NCBI RefSeq assembly: GCF_047948215.1
Contig: NC_134462.1
Span: forward strand, 119,830,437-119,894,436
Length of the DNA: 64,000 nucleotides
Source of the DNA: Lycorma delicatula
Taxonomy: Eukaryota > Arthropoda > Insecta > Hemiptera > Fulgoridae
Direction: 5' to 3'
Below the pieces are notes generated by a model, which worked only from the letters and a program-made list of their open reading frames with translations, did no database searches and had not been told where the DNA came from. The position numbers and the translations under genes were made by a program. Positions 21,541-33,260 of the stretch are shown here, one piece after another (the stretch's first letter is position 1; the number at the start of each line of letters is the position of its first letter).

Positions 21541-22200
21541 CTAAAACTTTGATACTGTACTTCGGTGGTATCGATGTACTTATATATATGCTAAATGTAT
21601 GCAGGACGTCGATCCATTTTTGGCACTGAAATAGGTACCTGAACCATCAATTAAAGTAATGAAATCAGAATTTAATAAGAACTTTCCCAATTCTCTTCCA
21701 CGGGGATCTATTCGATCTTACTCAAAAATAGGAGTATGTGCACTGAAGTCACCCATTAGTAGTATGGGTGAAGGAAGCTGTACACTTAGTTGTGTTATGT
21801 CATCCTCTTTCCGATAAAAATTTGGTTGCAAATAGTGATCAGTAGCGGACGCTTCATTCTGATTGCGACCGCTTGTAAATTTGTGTTTATTTCAACCCTT
21901 CCGGTGGTTGCTCCAGTCGAAATTAAGAAGGCTACTTCACCTCTAACTCTTATATTTGGCGGTTGATCTCGCCGATTAATTTTATATCTTCTTAAATGGA
22001 AATTTTAATTTCGGCAGAAACATGCCATTGCATGTTTCTGCCGCACATGACAAGAAACATGCCGTTTACAAATTGGGTCTACTCATTACTAAGCGTTGGA
22101 GTTCATGGATGTTTGGCAAAAATCCACTGATGTTCCACTGAAGAATCGACTCGTATATTTTTTAAGTAGTTAATCTCTTGGTTTGCCTTTCGGCCATCTT
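21541..22200 (-). pseudogene. I-type LINE endonuclease domain, degenerate
   Basis: Near 22120-22080 the frame reads ILQWNISGFLPNIHELQRLV (N-terminal endonuclease motif with its Asn). Further down come LPSPILLMGDFSAHTPIF (about 21770-21720; GDF-N/S-AH motif), RIDPRGRELGKFLL and LIDGSGTYF. This order matches APE-type endonucleases of I-group LINEs. The catalytic Asn of GDFNAH has become Ser. A 32-base perfect hairpin interrupts the frame at 22012-22043. Confidence 0.7.
22012..22043. repeat. Perfect 14-bp hairpin with tetraloop inside the LINE endonuclease region
   Basis: CGGCAGAAACATGC (22012-22025) and GCATGTTTCTGCCG (22030-22043) are exact reverse complements with a CATT loop. A related word, GAAACATGCCG, follows about ten bases later. 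Confidence 0.9.
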
Positions 22201-23230
22201 TTTTTCTCTTCTCCTCCATTTTTAAACAACCTCGTGTTCGATAATTATATCATCGCCCATGTAGTTCTCGGCCTCCGAATCGGAGATCATCGAAGCATTG
22301 GACGACGACAGGGCACGGATCGGAGCCTGGTTTAGGCGCCGATTGAGAGGCGGGAACCTGGGACCACCACAACAGGAGTCACACCAGTCACCGCCACAGG
22401 CAGGAGGGAAAAAGCTCCTCTATGTGGTTTTAGGTGGTCTCTGTAGTTTTAAGCCCGCCTCAGATCTATAATGCTTGGGAGCCTCCATATGCGACTTTCA
22501 TTATGAGTGAGAAACTTCATTCTGTTGTCGATTATTCTCTCAGTCATAGTAGCCAATGTAGGCGCAAGTTTGCCAAGAAGCTAGTCTGGTTCAACAGCAG
22601 TTGAAGCAGAAACAGCAGCCGCTGCCTGAGCATAATTTGTTTTTGTTGTACGCTTAAGGCCCTAATAATTTTCTTCGCATCGAAATAGCTGACCTTCAGC
22701 AGGGTTTTGAATTCTTGAACTTTTATCTTTGTAAACTGGACTGATTCTTGAAGGGCATGAATGCTGTCATTTGCAGTTTACACAGGCAGGATGATCCATG
22801 CATTATTCCCCTCGTGATTTTCTTCACCGCACAATCATTTATAAAATAATTTATTAACTCCGATGCGTTCGGTAACGCATCGGAGATCTATTTTTTCGTC
22901 GACGAAGTTACCTCTATTCATATTCGACTGGCGATCACAAAAATCTATGAAATAAACTCGTCACACCAACAGGAAATAAAAGTGGGATCGTTGGAAACAG
23001 AACCCGAGAACCTTTCAACCAGTTTTCCACACACTTCCCATGGTATCGGCTTGCACGATTTGACGGGTTCCAAAAGGTGATTTGCCAATGTATAATTTCA
23101 TCTTACATCGGTTTTTGCGAATCCGATTCGGAATTCCGCGCTCTTGCAGAGCGACAGCTTGTTCTTCTGAAGTCAGAAGAACTTCCCCAACGTACGTCAT
23201 CGGAATTTATGTAGCAAGAGGTAACGAAAG
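22201..23230 (-). pseudogene. I-type LINE ORF1 (gag-like) relic
   Basis: The best open part is 23200-23015: TYVGEVLLTSEEQAVALQER, then GIPNRIRKNRCKMKLYIGKS, resembling the region just before the zinc knuckles of I-group ORF1 proteins. The knuckles themselves are not readable. Further down on the minus strand, FVDEKIDLRCVTERIGVNKL is seen with stops around it. It would bind element RNA. The reading is weaker than for ORF2. Confidence 0.5.
22858..22885. repeat. Perfect 12-bp hairpin with tetraloop
   Basis: CTCCGATGCGTT (22858-22869), loop CGGT, AACGCATCGGAG (22874-22885), with no mismatch. Confidence 0.9.
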
Positions 23231-24908
23231 GACTATAGGCTAATAATATTGTCCGATTAATCAGAGCTTTATCTTCCTGTACACAATTTACAAATGTAAA
23301 CGGCTTTCTTGGGAAGATAATAATTATCTGTAGAATCTAGGTAATACTCATATCAGTTACATGCGGAATCACGTCTCTCATCTCGACTCCCTGACGCACT
23401 GTACAATAAAATTGAATTTAATGAATGTGCTAGTTTCGACTTAAAAAAGTTTAGTTTTTGGAGCAGGGACGTAACGGGAAGGTAGAAGTTTCCAATTCAC
23501 CAATATCCAGGAGAAACAAGATAATAGACACTATACCTTAGGTAACATGACTTACTCAACTCCATGTATTTTGTCCGGAAAAATTTTTTATCTTCCGTAA
23601 TTTATCGGGATGTCATCTGTTCGTTAGTGTAATCTATTTCAAAAAGATATCTATACTTTCAAAAATGTTGAAATCAAAAGATGAAAACTACTAATTTACG
23701 AGAAAAAGGGGGGGGGGGTGTTCACTTAATAAACAAAAGTACATATTAAACTATTTTAAATTTATTCTATTTTTGAATTTAAATTATCATTTATAACCAT
23801 AAATGTTCTTACGTTTGGATTTAAAATTAACTTTTAAAAAGTTATATGCCTTGCGGTACATGAAGTTGTCAATAAATCTATTAAATGTTTAAGCGAACTT
23901 CTAAGATAATAAACGAAATAATGTGGTATTTATTAGTTAATACTTGTTCATTATAAGCAAAACAAGTTGAAAGCAGTTTCTTTCTTCTTTATAATAATAC
24001 TAAGTTAAATTAATTACATTATTGTGAATATTTATTAATCTTTGAAATTGTTGAAATTTTTAAATCTGAACTTTAATAATAGACTAAAACACTAACTAGT
24101 AACAGTAATTTGAGTCTTTTCTGTTTCATTAAAAAACAGTATAAAAAAAAGTATTTTTATTAGCAATAATAATAATAATAATAAAATATAAAATAAAAAC
24201 AAAACTTTTGTAAAACATAAGTTATTAATAAATAAAATTCGTGTGATTTATATGTTGTTAAATCTAATTATAATTTATGTACGTAATAACAAATTAATTA
24301 ATAATTTTGTTGTATAATTCCGTTGTTATGCAAGCTAATTATGTTTTATGTGCTTATTTGTGCTATTTAGTGTCATTACACAGAAATGAATTAATTTGTG
24401 ATCAATAAATTTAATAATTAAGCTGTGTGTAAACAGCAGATCAAAGCTACTATTTCTTTATCATATAAACTAAATTCGAATAAATACATGCTGAATAGTA
24501 ATTTAAACGAAATAGAAGGGAAAATTATATATAACAAAATATTTTAAAAATCTTTACATATCTGTACTATTATATAAAGGGGAAGGAATGTTCGGGATAA
24601 ACAAAAAATTACCTGATCAATCGCAACCAAATTTTTACCCGTGTTTCTTGGCATAACTGAGAAGGTTTATGAGAAGGTTTTCATTTCGAAAAATCTCGAA
24701 AAACAACAATAAAAAAAAAGATGTTTCTCTGCCGCCATACGTAGTACGTTGACTCTCCACTAGGTGGAGGATATATTGTGCTCAGGCAACAACCTTTTAC
24801 ATAGTATTTACTAGATCTCTCTATGTGGTGAACATGTTGCGCTAAATTCAGTCTACTTAATCACGAGAGCGAAAAAATGTCCACTTTTCAACAGTTTTTA
24901 ATGTAAAT
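23231..24908. other. AT-rich stretch, no gene seen
   Basis: Includes a run of about 10 G at 23709-23718 and an AATAAT repeat near 24165-24183. A slightly more complex patch at 24720-24890 precedes the hammerhead-like motif. No ORF of note. Confidence 0.6.
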
Positions 24909-24948
24909 ATCCGAGCGCTTTCGGAGTCACATCTCCATCATCAGGGAT
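24909..24948 (-). ncRNA. Hammerhead-ribozyme-like motif, copy 1
   Basis: On the minus strand: stem I 5' strand ATCC (24948-24945), core CTGATGA (24944-24938), one extra T, stem II GGAG-ATGTGA-CTCC (24936-24923), core GAAA (24922-24919), palindromic stem III AGCGCT (overlapping at 24919-24914), cleavage-site C (24913), stem I 3' strand GGAT (24912-24909). All conserved hammerhead core bases and three helices are present. The T between core and stem II is not standard. Such minimal forms with self-complementary stem III are known from Penelope-like elements and retrozymes and are thought to act as dimers. Confidence 0.45.
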
Positions 24949-25329
24949 TATGTGAATTTATTAATTTGATATTCATGTACATAATCTTTTATGTATAATT
25001 AAATTGAAGTTAAAATTGTTACGTTCATAATAGTCGATTGCCAATTAATAAAATAAGTTATACGTTAATAAAAATGTAACGGCATGTCCGTAACGTGTTT
25101 ACGACTATAATGAGATATGAAATAAAATAGGCTTAGAAAATTAAATTTTAATTCGTTTCTTTGATATACGTATAGTAGTTAGGTTAGTGCAGTTGTATCC
25201 AATTTCTAAGGTATATGATATATCGGTTCTGTGATAGGTGATAAATATTTGATTATTCAAATTTGTAAAAATTAAATAAATAAATAATAATAAGTAAATT
25301 TATATTAATAGTAAAGATTTACAAATTGG

Positions 25330-26800
25330 TGCAATGATTAAAATATGCAATCATTGTTTTGCAAAAAAATGGAAAGATGAAGCACCTGGCATTTGTTGTT
25401 CTGGTGGGAAAGTTTCACTTCCTACACTTAATGAGCCACCAGAACCGATCAACCAGAACCGATGAAATTTAGGTCAAGATTACCATCTCATAGAAAGTTT
25501 ATTGCCAGCACCTGGTATCGAACACAAATTTTTACAAATTTACTTCCTTTCTAATGCTGATCAAATTTCTCTTCTTAGTAATATTGTTCAAAACTTGAAG
25601 AAGGAATTAATAACAGGATTCCGGCAAGTTTTCTTGGAACATAATAATTTGATCAGAGAGTTTAAATGCAATATTAGTAACACACCTTTGGGTAACGCGG
25701 AAGATTTTAGATTAAAAATTCATGCTTATCGTGTACCTGTTAATCATCATAGGAGTTTCTGTAATGTTCCAACTACTAATGAAGTTGCTGTTTTACTGAT
25801 CGATGAAGATAAAGGATCTAGAGATATAATCTTACGTTGCCGTAAGAGTCAAATGCAATCTGTGTCTGAGCTTCATTACTCTTACGATCCTTTACAATAC
25901 CCCCTTATGTTTTTGAAGGGTAAAGATGTTTATTATCTGAATATTCCGCTAAATAATTAACGAAATAAAACAGTTGCCTGCGTGCAATTTTATGCTTATC
26001 GAGTTATGGTTCGAGATAACATTGAAAATGTTTTACATTATTACAGAAACTCATTTAATCGATATTGTGTTAACAAGATGGAGAGAATTATCACTAGAAG
26101 ATTAGCCTTTATTCGTAATAACCTAAAAAATTACGTGCCGATGATAACATTCATCTTCGAGATATTGTGCAACAAGACACCAATGTTAATTCTAACCATA
26201 TGGGTCAAAGTGAAACACTTCCCTCATCTTTCACTGGTTCACCACGGTATATGCATGAAAAATCTCAAGATACTACGATATACGGACGTAAACATGGGCG
26301 TCTAGATTTATCTATTACTTTTACGTTCGATCCTGAATGGCCACAAATAAAAACGAACTATTCACTGGTCAAAAATTTACTGATAGACACGATATTATAT
26401 CTAGAGTTTTCCATTAAAATTTAAAAAACTCCTAGGCCCTAACAACGAAAAATAAATATTTGGTTCGGTCGGTCAACTGCTATGCGCTAAGTGTCGGGTG
26501 GCAAAAACAAGGCTTACCTCATTGTGACATATTGGTATGGTTAGTAACTAAAATACGACGTAACGAAATTGATCTTATCAAATCTGCTGAACTCCCTGAT
26601 AATAATGTTTACCCTTACTATGTAACATTGGTTGTAAACATGTGCCACAGAACCATGTGGTGATATAAATAGGTCATCACCATGCATGATAAATGGAAAA
26701 TATTCAAAAAAGTATCCTTTTGCAATACTCAAATTGCAGATGACGGTTATCCGACACCGGTAGGAGATGTTCAGAGAACGGAGGTCATATGAAAACTTTA
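25330..26800 (+). pseudogene. Helitron Rep/helicase (RepHel) N-terminal half, degenerate
   Basis: Blocks of a Helitron replication initiator occur in the right order with stops and shifts. ICNHCFAKKWKDEAPGICCS (about 25340-25400) is the front zinc-finger-like part. LPAPGIEHKFLQIYFLSNAD and PTTNEVAVLLIDEDKGSRDI follow. ELHYSYDPLQYPLMF (25870-25915), MQFYAYRVMVRDN (25982-26020), SSFTGSPRYMHEKSQD and LDLSITFTFDPEWPQI complete the Helitron_like_N domain. GLPHCDILVWL (about 26515-26545) is the HUH motif with the second His changed to Asp, so the nickase would be dead. It fades after the KKYPF-like block (about 26710) and is cut by a mariner relic near 26800-26825. The helicase half is missing. Confidence 0.85.
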
Positions 26801-27610
26801 AACATGCAAGTTAACATAAACGATTGATTTTTGAGCGGTGTAGGGACGTGCATTATCATGCTGAAGTATTACGCCTTTTGAGAGAGAAGCAGAACGTTTC
26901 TTCGTTATTGCGGGTTTCAATTTATTTTCTAGCACGCCACAATAGAACTCGCTGTTGATTATACATTGTTCTTGTAAATAGTCGAAAAAAATTGGGCTTT
27001 TATAGTCTGATAACGTCATTAACATAACTTTACCGGCTGAGACGTAGGTTTAGAATTTCTCCTGTCTGGTGAAGTCGAATGTTTCCATTTTATACTCTGA
27101 TATTTGGATCTCGCGTCAAATAATGAATCAGACTTTCAACACAAGTTGTTACGGGAATCGTAAAGTTCCGTAAAAATGTGAATTTTAGCGTCTTTGTTAT
27201 TTCGAGTCGACTGTCTCGGTACCTAACTGGAACACGTTTTGCGTTAATTCAGCTCATCGTGGAAAATGGAGTGGATAGTGAGTGGATATTCGAACTACAA
27301 ACTTAGCGGTTTTCCAAATTTTTATGTGTCTGTGCTCGCGAATAAGATCATTAATGCGATTTTGCATAGCATCAGTCGAAACTTCCACTCGTCTCCTGGT
27401 ACAGTGAGAAATCCTTGACACTTGTTCATCCGGTTTAAAGGTTCAATTTATTTATGCACTGTTAATACGTTTTTTACCATATTTTTTTAACATCCGCGTG
27501 TTAATTTCGGCCGTTTTTATACCTTCGGAAAGAAAAATCTTATCGTAAGAGCTGTTCTTCCACAGTGCACGTTTCAAGAGGAGCATACGTTTTGAAATAA
27601 ACAAAAGAGT
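26800..27610 (-). pseudogene. Mariner transposase relic inserted at the Helitron end
   Basis: Minus-strand blocks in order are FLSEGIKTAEI-like helices (about 27550) and RINDLIREHRHIKI (about 27365-27325, second HTH). Next come SKYQSIKWKHSTSPDRRNSK (about 27115-27060), then YKSPIFFDYLQEQ and SKGVILQHDNARPYTAQ (26850 area, second catalytic D). Then the sequence breaks off near 26825, before the third D. In a typical mariner the missing part is about 80-100 residues. Stops and frameshifts are frequent. Terminal repeats were not identified. Confidence 0.82.
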
Positions 27611-30344
27611 TTATAATAATGAAATATTTTTTAAAATAGTTGATATTTTCTGTCATCTATAATTTTTTGTTGCCAACTTGAATGACAGAGAGCTTCAGCT
27701 TATCAAGTAGTTTTTCGATGTTGCCGTTCGTTTCTTCAATTATTATTATTATTGAACGATATTCGTGCATATTGATCTTGTGTGCCTCTACGCGTATCTC
27801 TCACATTGTGTGCTATAATCGAAAATAATAGTTTTTAGTTCTGTTTTCTGAAGAAAAATAGACGTAGAATTGCTTTAAGTTATGAAAAAATAGATTTCGA
27901 AATCAGTAATGACAAAAAAAGCATATTTTTTAAAGATAAAGCATTATTTAAAAATTAAAAAATAGTAACCTTAAATAAATATATAAATAATGTGACAATA
28001 TTTATTTAAAAAAATTAAAAAATTACGAATTTTATGATAGTATATCAAACTTATACCTCAACAGTTTTACTGACATTACATACTTTTTATCTGGATTTAA
28101 ATTAACTCTTTAATTTAAAAAGTTAATTAAAAAAAAAATGGTATTAATTAATAGGATTATTATTACTAGCCTTTGGTCTTTATCGATCTACATAATTTCG
28201 TCTAAAAAAAAAATAATTTTCTTGATATAACAATCGAATTTTTAATATTTTAACATTTTTTTTTTTAAATTTTACCATAATTATAAATTAATTACGAATT
28301 AAAATGTATATACAGTTATGAATTATGAAATATATACCTATTTTAACTTTTTTTATATAATTATTGCAGTAGTCCAGTGTTAAAAACAAATGTTTTTCCT
28401 TAATCCTTAAAATAATACATTAATAACCGGTAAAAATGAAGTACAATGAAAGGTGGTTAAGGTGAATAATTATAGAAAAAAACTTAAAATTTTTTTATCA
28501 AACATTCGGTGGAATAATATAAAATAATATCGTTTGATTTTACCGTCGTTTTATCTTTGAACTGTTATTAAATATCGGGTCTAATTTCTAAAGCAGAGAC
28601 ACATGCTCTCTAAGGATTAAATTGAAATATTACTTTTCCATTAAAATGACTTTCAAGCAATAAAATATCAAAACCTCTGTTCTGATCAAGAACGAGTAGC
28701 GTTCCCCGGCACATTTCAAAACAGGTATAATAAATGGATAATTAAAAAAAAGAAAACATTAAACGTTAAAAAAAAAAATAATTTAGTCGTATTATTCACA
28801 ACTTAGCTACGTGTTATAACTCGCAAAAGTTAAATTGCTTTGTAGTACCTTAAGTATCATTTATTAAACACGTCCGATTGAATACAACAGCCCAAAACGC
28901 TAAAGGATGTTTAATATCCTCTCAGGAGCATTGTGAAATACTAGTTTAGAACAATCTACTTAGAAACAATACCGGAGCACATAGGTTCAAGTTTAGCTTA
29001 CAGGCCTGCACCGTTAAGTTATATTGACTTTATTGTGCCGAATGTGTTGGTGTTAATTATTGAAATTTTCTTTAGATTACATAAGAAATTATTTTCACAG
29101 TAGCAATAATCTGGTTAAAAAGAAAAATTTTCAACATTTTTCGGTCTATTATATAACGCTTGGTATCAGTATTCAATGTATCGAATTTTTTTCGATGCAT
29201 AAGTTTATCCAAAACTTACTAAGTTACTAAGAACTAATCATTTTTTAGTGATAAAATATATTCAAACAAAAAAATATTAATTCATCTTATTACTTCATTT
29301 TGAGCTTTAATTATTCTTATTAAATGTTTCCGATAAAACAAAATTAGCTATTATTTTTTACACATAGAGGAATTTTGAAACACGAGTTTTTTCGTTCAGT
29401 CGGATAATTTAAAGTAAATCATAAGAAATCTTGTTGTTTTATTTTAGCGTTATAATATGTTTTCTGGATTAAATAAAAATCAAAAATCTTTTATTTTTAA
29501 TTAATTTTTTGTCATATGGCCACAGTAGGATCATTATTTTGAAGAAAATAAAAATATTCCCTCTCTGTTTATATTACCGCAACCGGGAAAATAAAGTACT
29601 CTTATGCAAATAATAAATCGTTTATTCCGATCGTTTCATAACAATAACGTGTATATATATATATGTCACGTTAGGAATGGGTTGATACGGTATTCCACTG
29701 ATATACGATGGAATTGCCTGGATGAACTGAACGAAACCGTCGTAAAACCTTGATCGGTACGTAACAAAATATACAATTAATTATAGGATAAAAAAATATA
29801 CAATTAAAGTCCAAACAAATTATTTAAAATACGAGTAATAAACGCTTGAAATAGTTAAGGTGAATTCTTGAAAAGAGTAAATATATAAAAAAATATGAAA
29901 TAAATCACAATTTAGAAGGTGTTATTGAAAATTATTTGAACAGATATTTATGAATACGTTGAACGGGATGGAAAGAATTCCAAGTTTTTGTAGAAGAAAA
30001 TCTCATAATTGTATTTAAAAATAAAATTGATAGAGCATTTTTCAAATAGTTCAGTAGTTTATTGAGAATAACAACGAAAGTACGTATCACTTTCTTGTAA
30101 TCCGAAGGGTTGTACTGCGTTATACGAAAGTAATTCTATTTTACGGTTAACCAGAAGCACAAAAGTTATTTTTTAAGAATAAGCGACTATTCATTTTAGT
30201 AAATATTGCGAATTCGTAATATATAAATGTAAGTGAAGATTAATATTTTTAATTTTCTACATATTGGTCTACATGTTTTTTACTTACGTAGGCCACATGA
30301 TGATTTGGCAAGATACAAAACTTGAAAACTCTTTCTGAGGGATT
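27611..30344. other. Long AT-rich stretch, no gene seen
   Basis: Only low-complexity A/T sequence with scattered short more complex patches (for example 28860-29040). No ORF above background and no recognised repeat. Confidence 0.6.
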
Positions 30345-31330
30345 CAGGAGGAAAGGGAAATAATTTAGTATCGGTTCCAGTTCTTGAAGTAAGGAAAGAA
30401 ATTAGGCTGTATAAACATACGTCCGAAAACGCTTTGTAATCCAGTTACATTTAAGGAAAAATTTGTTCCGATTAGATGAGGTCATACTGAAGTTTTTAAG
30501 GCGTTTTATAATGGGGAAACTAAATAGTTTCTTATGTATTTTGTTCTAAAAAATGGAATAAAGTAGGTTCCATAATAGTATATCGCTTAGTTTTCACGAT
30601 ATCCTGTTAAACATAAAAAATCGGTGACAAAAAACACGTTCTTTATTAGGTTTGAAGTACAATAACTTTGTTAAATGACTAATAAATGAGTAAATTTCAT
30701 TATAAAAATTTGTAAAGAATTTAATTCTGAGAATATCGATTTAATAAAGTCTAAGAAAAACAAAAAACATCGACTTATATTATTAAAAACTGAACAGACA
30801 AAATTTAACAGAAAAATGTTGTGAATTTAAAAAATTAAACTGATTTTAGTGAATTTTTCTCTCTTTTTTTTTACGGCCATTTTTCATGAAACAGTAACTT
30901 AGTTGGCGAAGTGAGGTTTGATATTACTTCATTTTATGTTGTATTCGAGTGCCTGTTAATCTTAACCAAATTCGCCATATAATATAGCCTACACAGGCAC
31001 CCGACAAAAACCATTCGTAATAGTTAAACACCTTTCCATTCCTCGTGTGGATGTAGTCGGGCAAAAAACATGATATACTGTTCTGGGACTTTTTTTATAC
31101 CATTTTTCAGGTCAAAAAACATAAGAAACCATCAAGTTTACCCTTTATATAACGCCTTAAAAACTCAGTACGACCTCACTTTACCGGAGGAACTGAAATC
31201 AGGCGAAATTCTTTCTCTAGCCGTAACTCTATAACAAAGCATTTTAGGACGTAAATAATTTTCCTTATATCAAGCTCTAGAATCAATTCCCAAAATATTT
31301 CCCTTAACTCCTGAATTATTCTGTATTTAA
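30345..31330. repeat. Large imperfect inverted repeat (two arms of about 270 bases)
   Basis: The left arm (about 30345-30620, plus) and right arm (about 31060-31330, read on minus) share a series of blocks in order. These are ATTCAGGAG..AAGGGAAAT, TGAGGTC.TACTGA, GTTTTTAAGGCGTT.TATA, TTTCTTATGT.TTTTG and AAAAATGG.ATAAA. About 440 bases lie between the arms. The arms are diverged, so either two copies of one repeat were inserted in opposite directions or this is a fold-back element. No ORF is present. Confidence 0.75.
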
Positions 31331-33260
31331 GAAGAAAATATAAGTACGATAAACATCTAATAACGATGACTAACTTAGCATTTTATTAAGGCGATTTAAA
31401 ACTAAACAGTATTGTATGAGTTTGTTGTAAAAGAAATCGATCTGCACATCCTAAAAAACTGTTCGTTGAATGAAATACCCAGAAATTTTTGGCTACAGGC
31501 TACAAAAATTTTATCGTTATCATTATAAGAACGGTTAAGCACCGTTACGTCTACCTGAGACAATGAAAAGCTTTAATCCATTGCTTGAAAGTTGGGTGGT
31601 TACTACCCATCCAGATAATTTTTTTTTTCTTGTAAGTTAGAATTTTCAAGTCATTTTAAATAATTATTTTCAGATATAAATACATTTTTTCATTTGAGAA
31701 GAGGGTAACGATGAATGTTTCAAAATTTTGTCGCGCATCAAGTAAGCGGCAAAGTTTATTACGTTTCCTATGGCAATAAGAATGTTCTATTTTTTTGAGA
31801 TTTTGTTATCGAATTACCTCTTATTTTGATGAGCTGCACTTTAAATCATTTTATCTTTTGTAATTGTTGATATTTTTATTAAATAATCGATCGAAATTTT
31901 ATAACTTGCCAAAAGCTTTTCGAACGAGCAATATTTTTACTAGACTAGTAAAGTTCTGCAAACTCCTGAGTATAATTGCTAGCTTTATTATGTTAGCCCA
32001 CTAATGCTACAGACTGGTCGTGATTAAAATTGTTATGCAGATAATTTCTTATTAGAGAAGCACCCTGTAATGTTAAAAAAAAAATTTTTTGTCAAGGTTG
32101 TGTAGATACATTGACTTTACAAAATCATTTTTATTTCTGTCTACAGGAACTCAAACCGTAGTAAATATTAGATATCATTTATTATATATCAACAAAGAAA
32201 CTATAAAGATGAAATAATTCTTTTTTAAATTTATTATTCTTTAGTTTTAGGAAAAAATTATACATTAATCGCATTTAAAATTATTTCAATAATCAGAATT
32301 CCAAATCGGCTAAATAAATTAAATATCTTTTAAAATTTGAAATCAATCCATAAATCAAATTTATTATATTCTACAAAGCCATTATTAACGATCTTATTTC
32401 TATGCAGAATGCTATCTTGTCTAAATTTTTAGTTCCTTTAGAAAAATTAAACTTCACAACTCGGTCAGTTTTAGTACTTTTCAAGAGCTATAATATCCAT
32501 TTAATTTCATCAATACAAAACAATACAGCAGCTGAGAGTCAGCCTTCAGGCGATTTTATATTTTTAATATAAAAATATAAATAAATATTTATTATTTAAT
32601 ATAACTCGTTTTTGAAAATTCGAAATTAATATACCAATTAAAGAAATTTTCAGACTACTGAGTGAGCTCTTCAGGAATTAATTTTTAATAGGATACATAT
32701 AATTTTTGTTTTTACGCTCTTTAAAGTAAACTGTAATTCTGTTTAATTTTTTTTTCTTTGAACGGAAAAAAGTCGTCATATGATAAGGTTAAAGTTATTT
32801 TTCTGTGTTTAGGCTAGCTACGTAAATCGCTTTCGGCTTACCCTATAAACTATTACTATATAAAAATAAACTGATACAAGTTATCTAAGCAGAGTTACTT
32901 AGAAAAACATGCCATTAGCACATACAATTTCTGCTGTAATATTTGTGCACTAAAAAGAATATTTTTCTAATCATTAATTCAACACGTAAAACTAAAGGCA
33001 TTCCATAGGAATATCGTAATGAAATTTATTTTGTGTAAAAAAAGCAAGTTTGACCTAAACTCAAACCGGGAGCTTTTTGAATTAAAGGCCAAATCGATGC
33101 CATTTACCTCATGAAGGTAGTAATTATCATTGCATTTAATTTAATTTTTATGAAAATAATGAGTTTTCTAATATAGTATTGTAAATTATTTTTACACGAA
33201 GTACAGAACAAAAGTAAACAGGCACGATAATAGAAATAAAAATTCTAATATGGACTCCCC
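31331..33260. other. AT-rich stretch, no gene seen
   Basis: No ORF or named repeat. Short T runs near 31617 and 32085. Confidence 0.6.

Larger units (their letters stand above)
19490..23230 (-). mobile_element. I-clade-like LINE relic with RNase H, reverse transcriptase deleted
   Basis: Read from 23230 downward the order is ORF1 fragment, endonuclease, pre-RT linker, RT thumb remnant, RNase H and C-terminal cysteine region. About 3.7 kb remain of an element expected to be longer. The loss is centred near 20740, where the core RT palm motifs should be. It contains stops throughout and two perfect tetraloop hairpins. An RNase H domain after the RT is typical of the I group. Confidence 0.75.
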
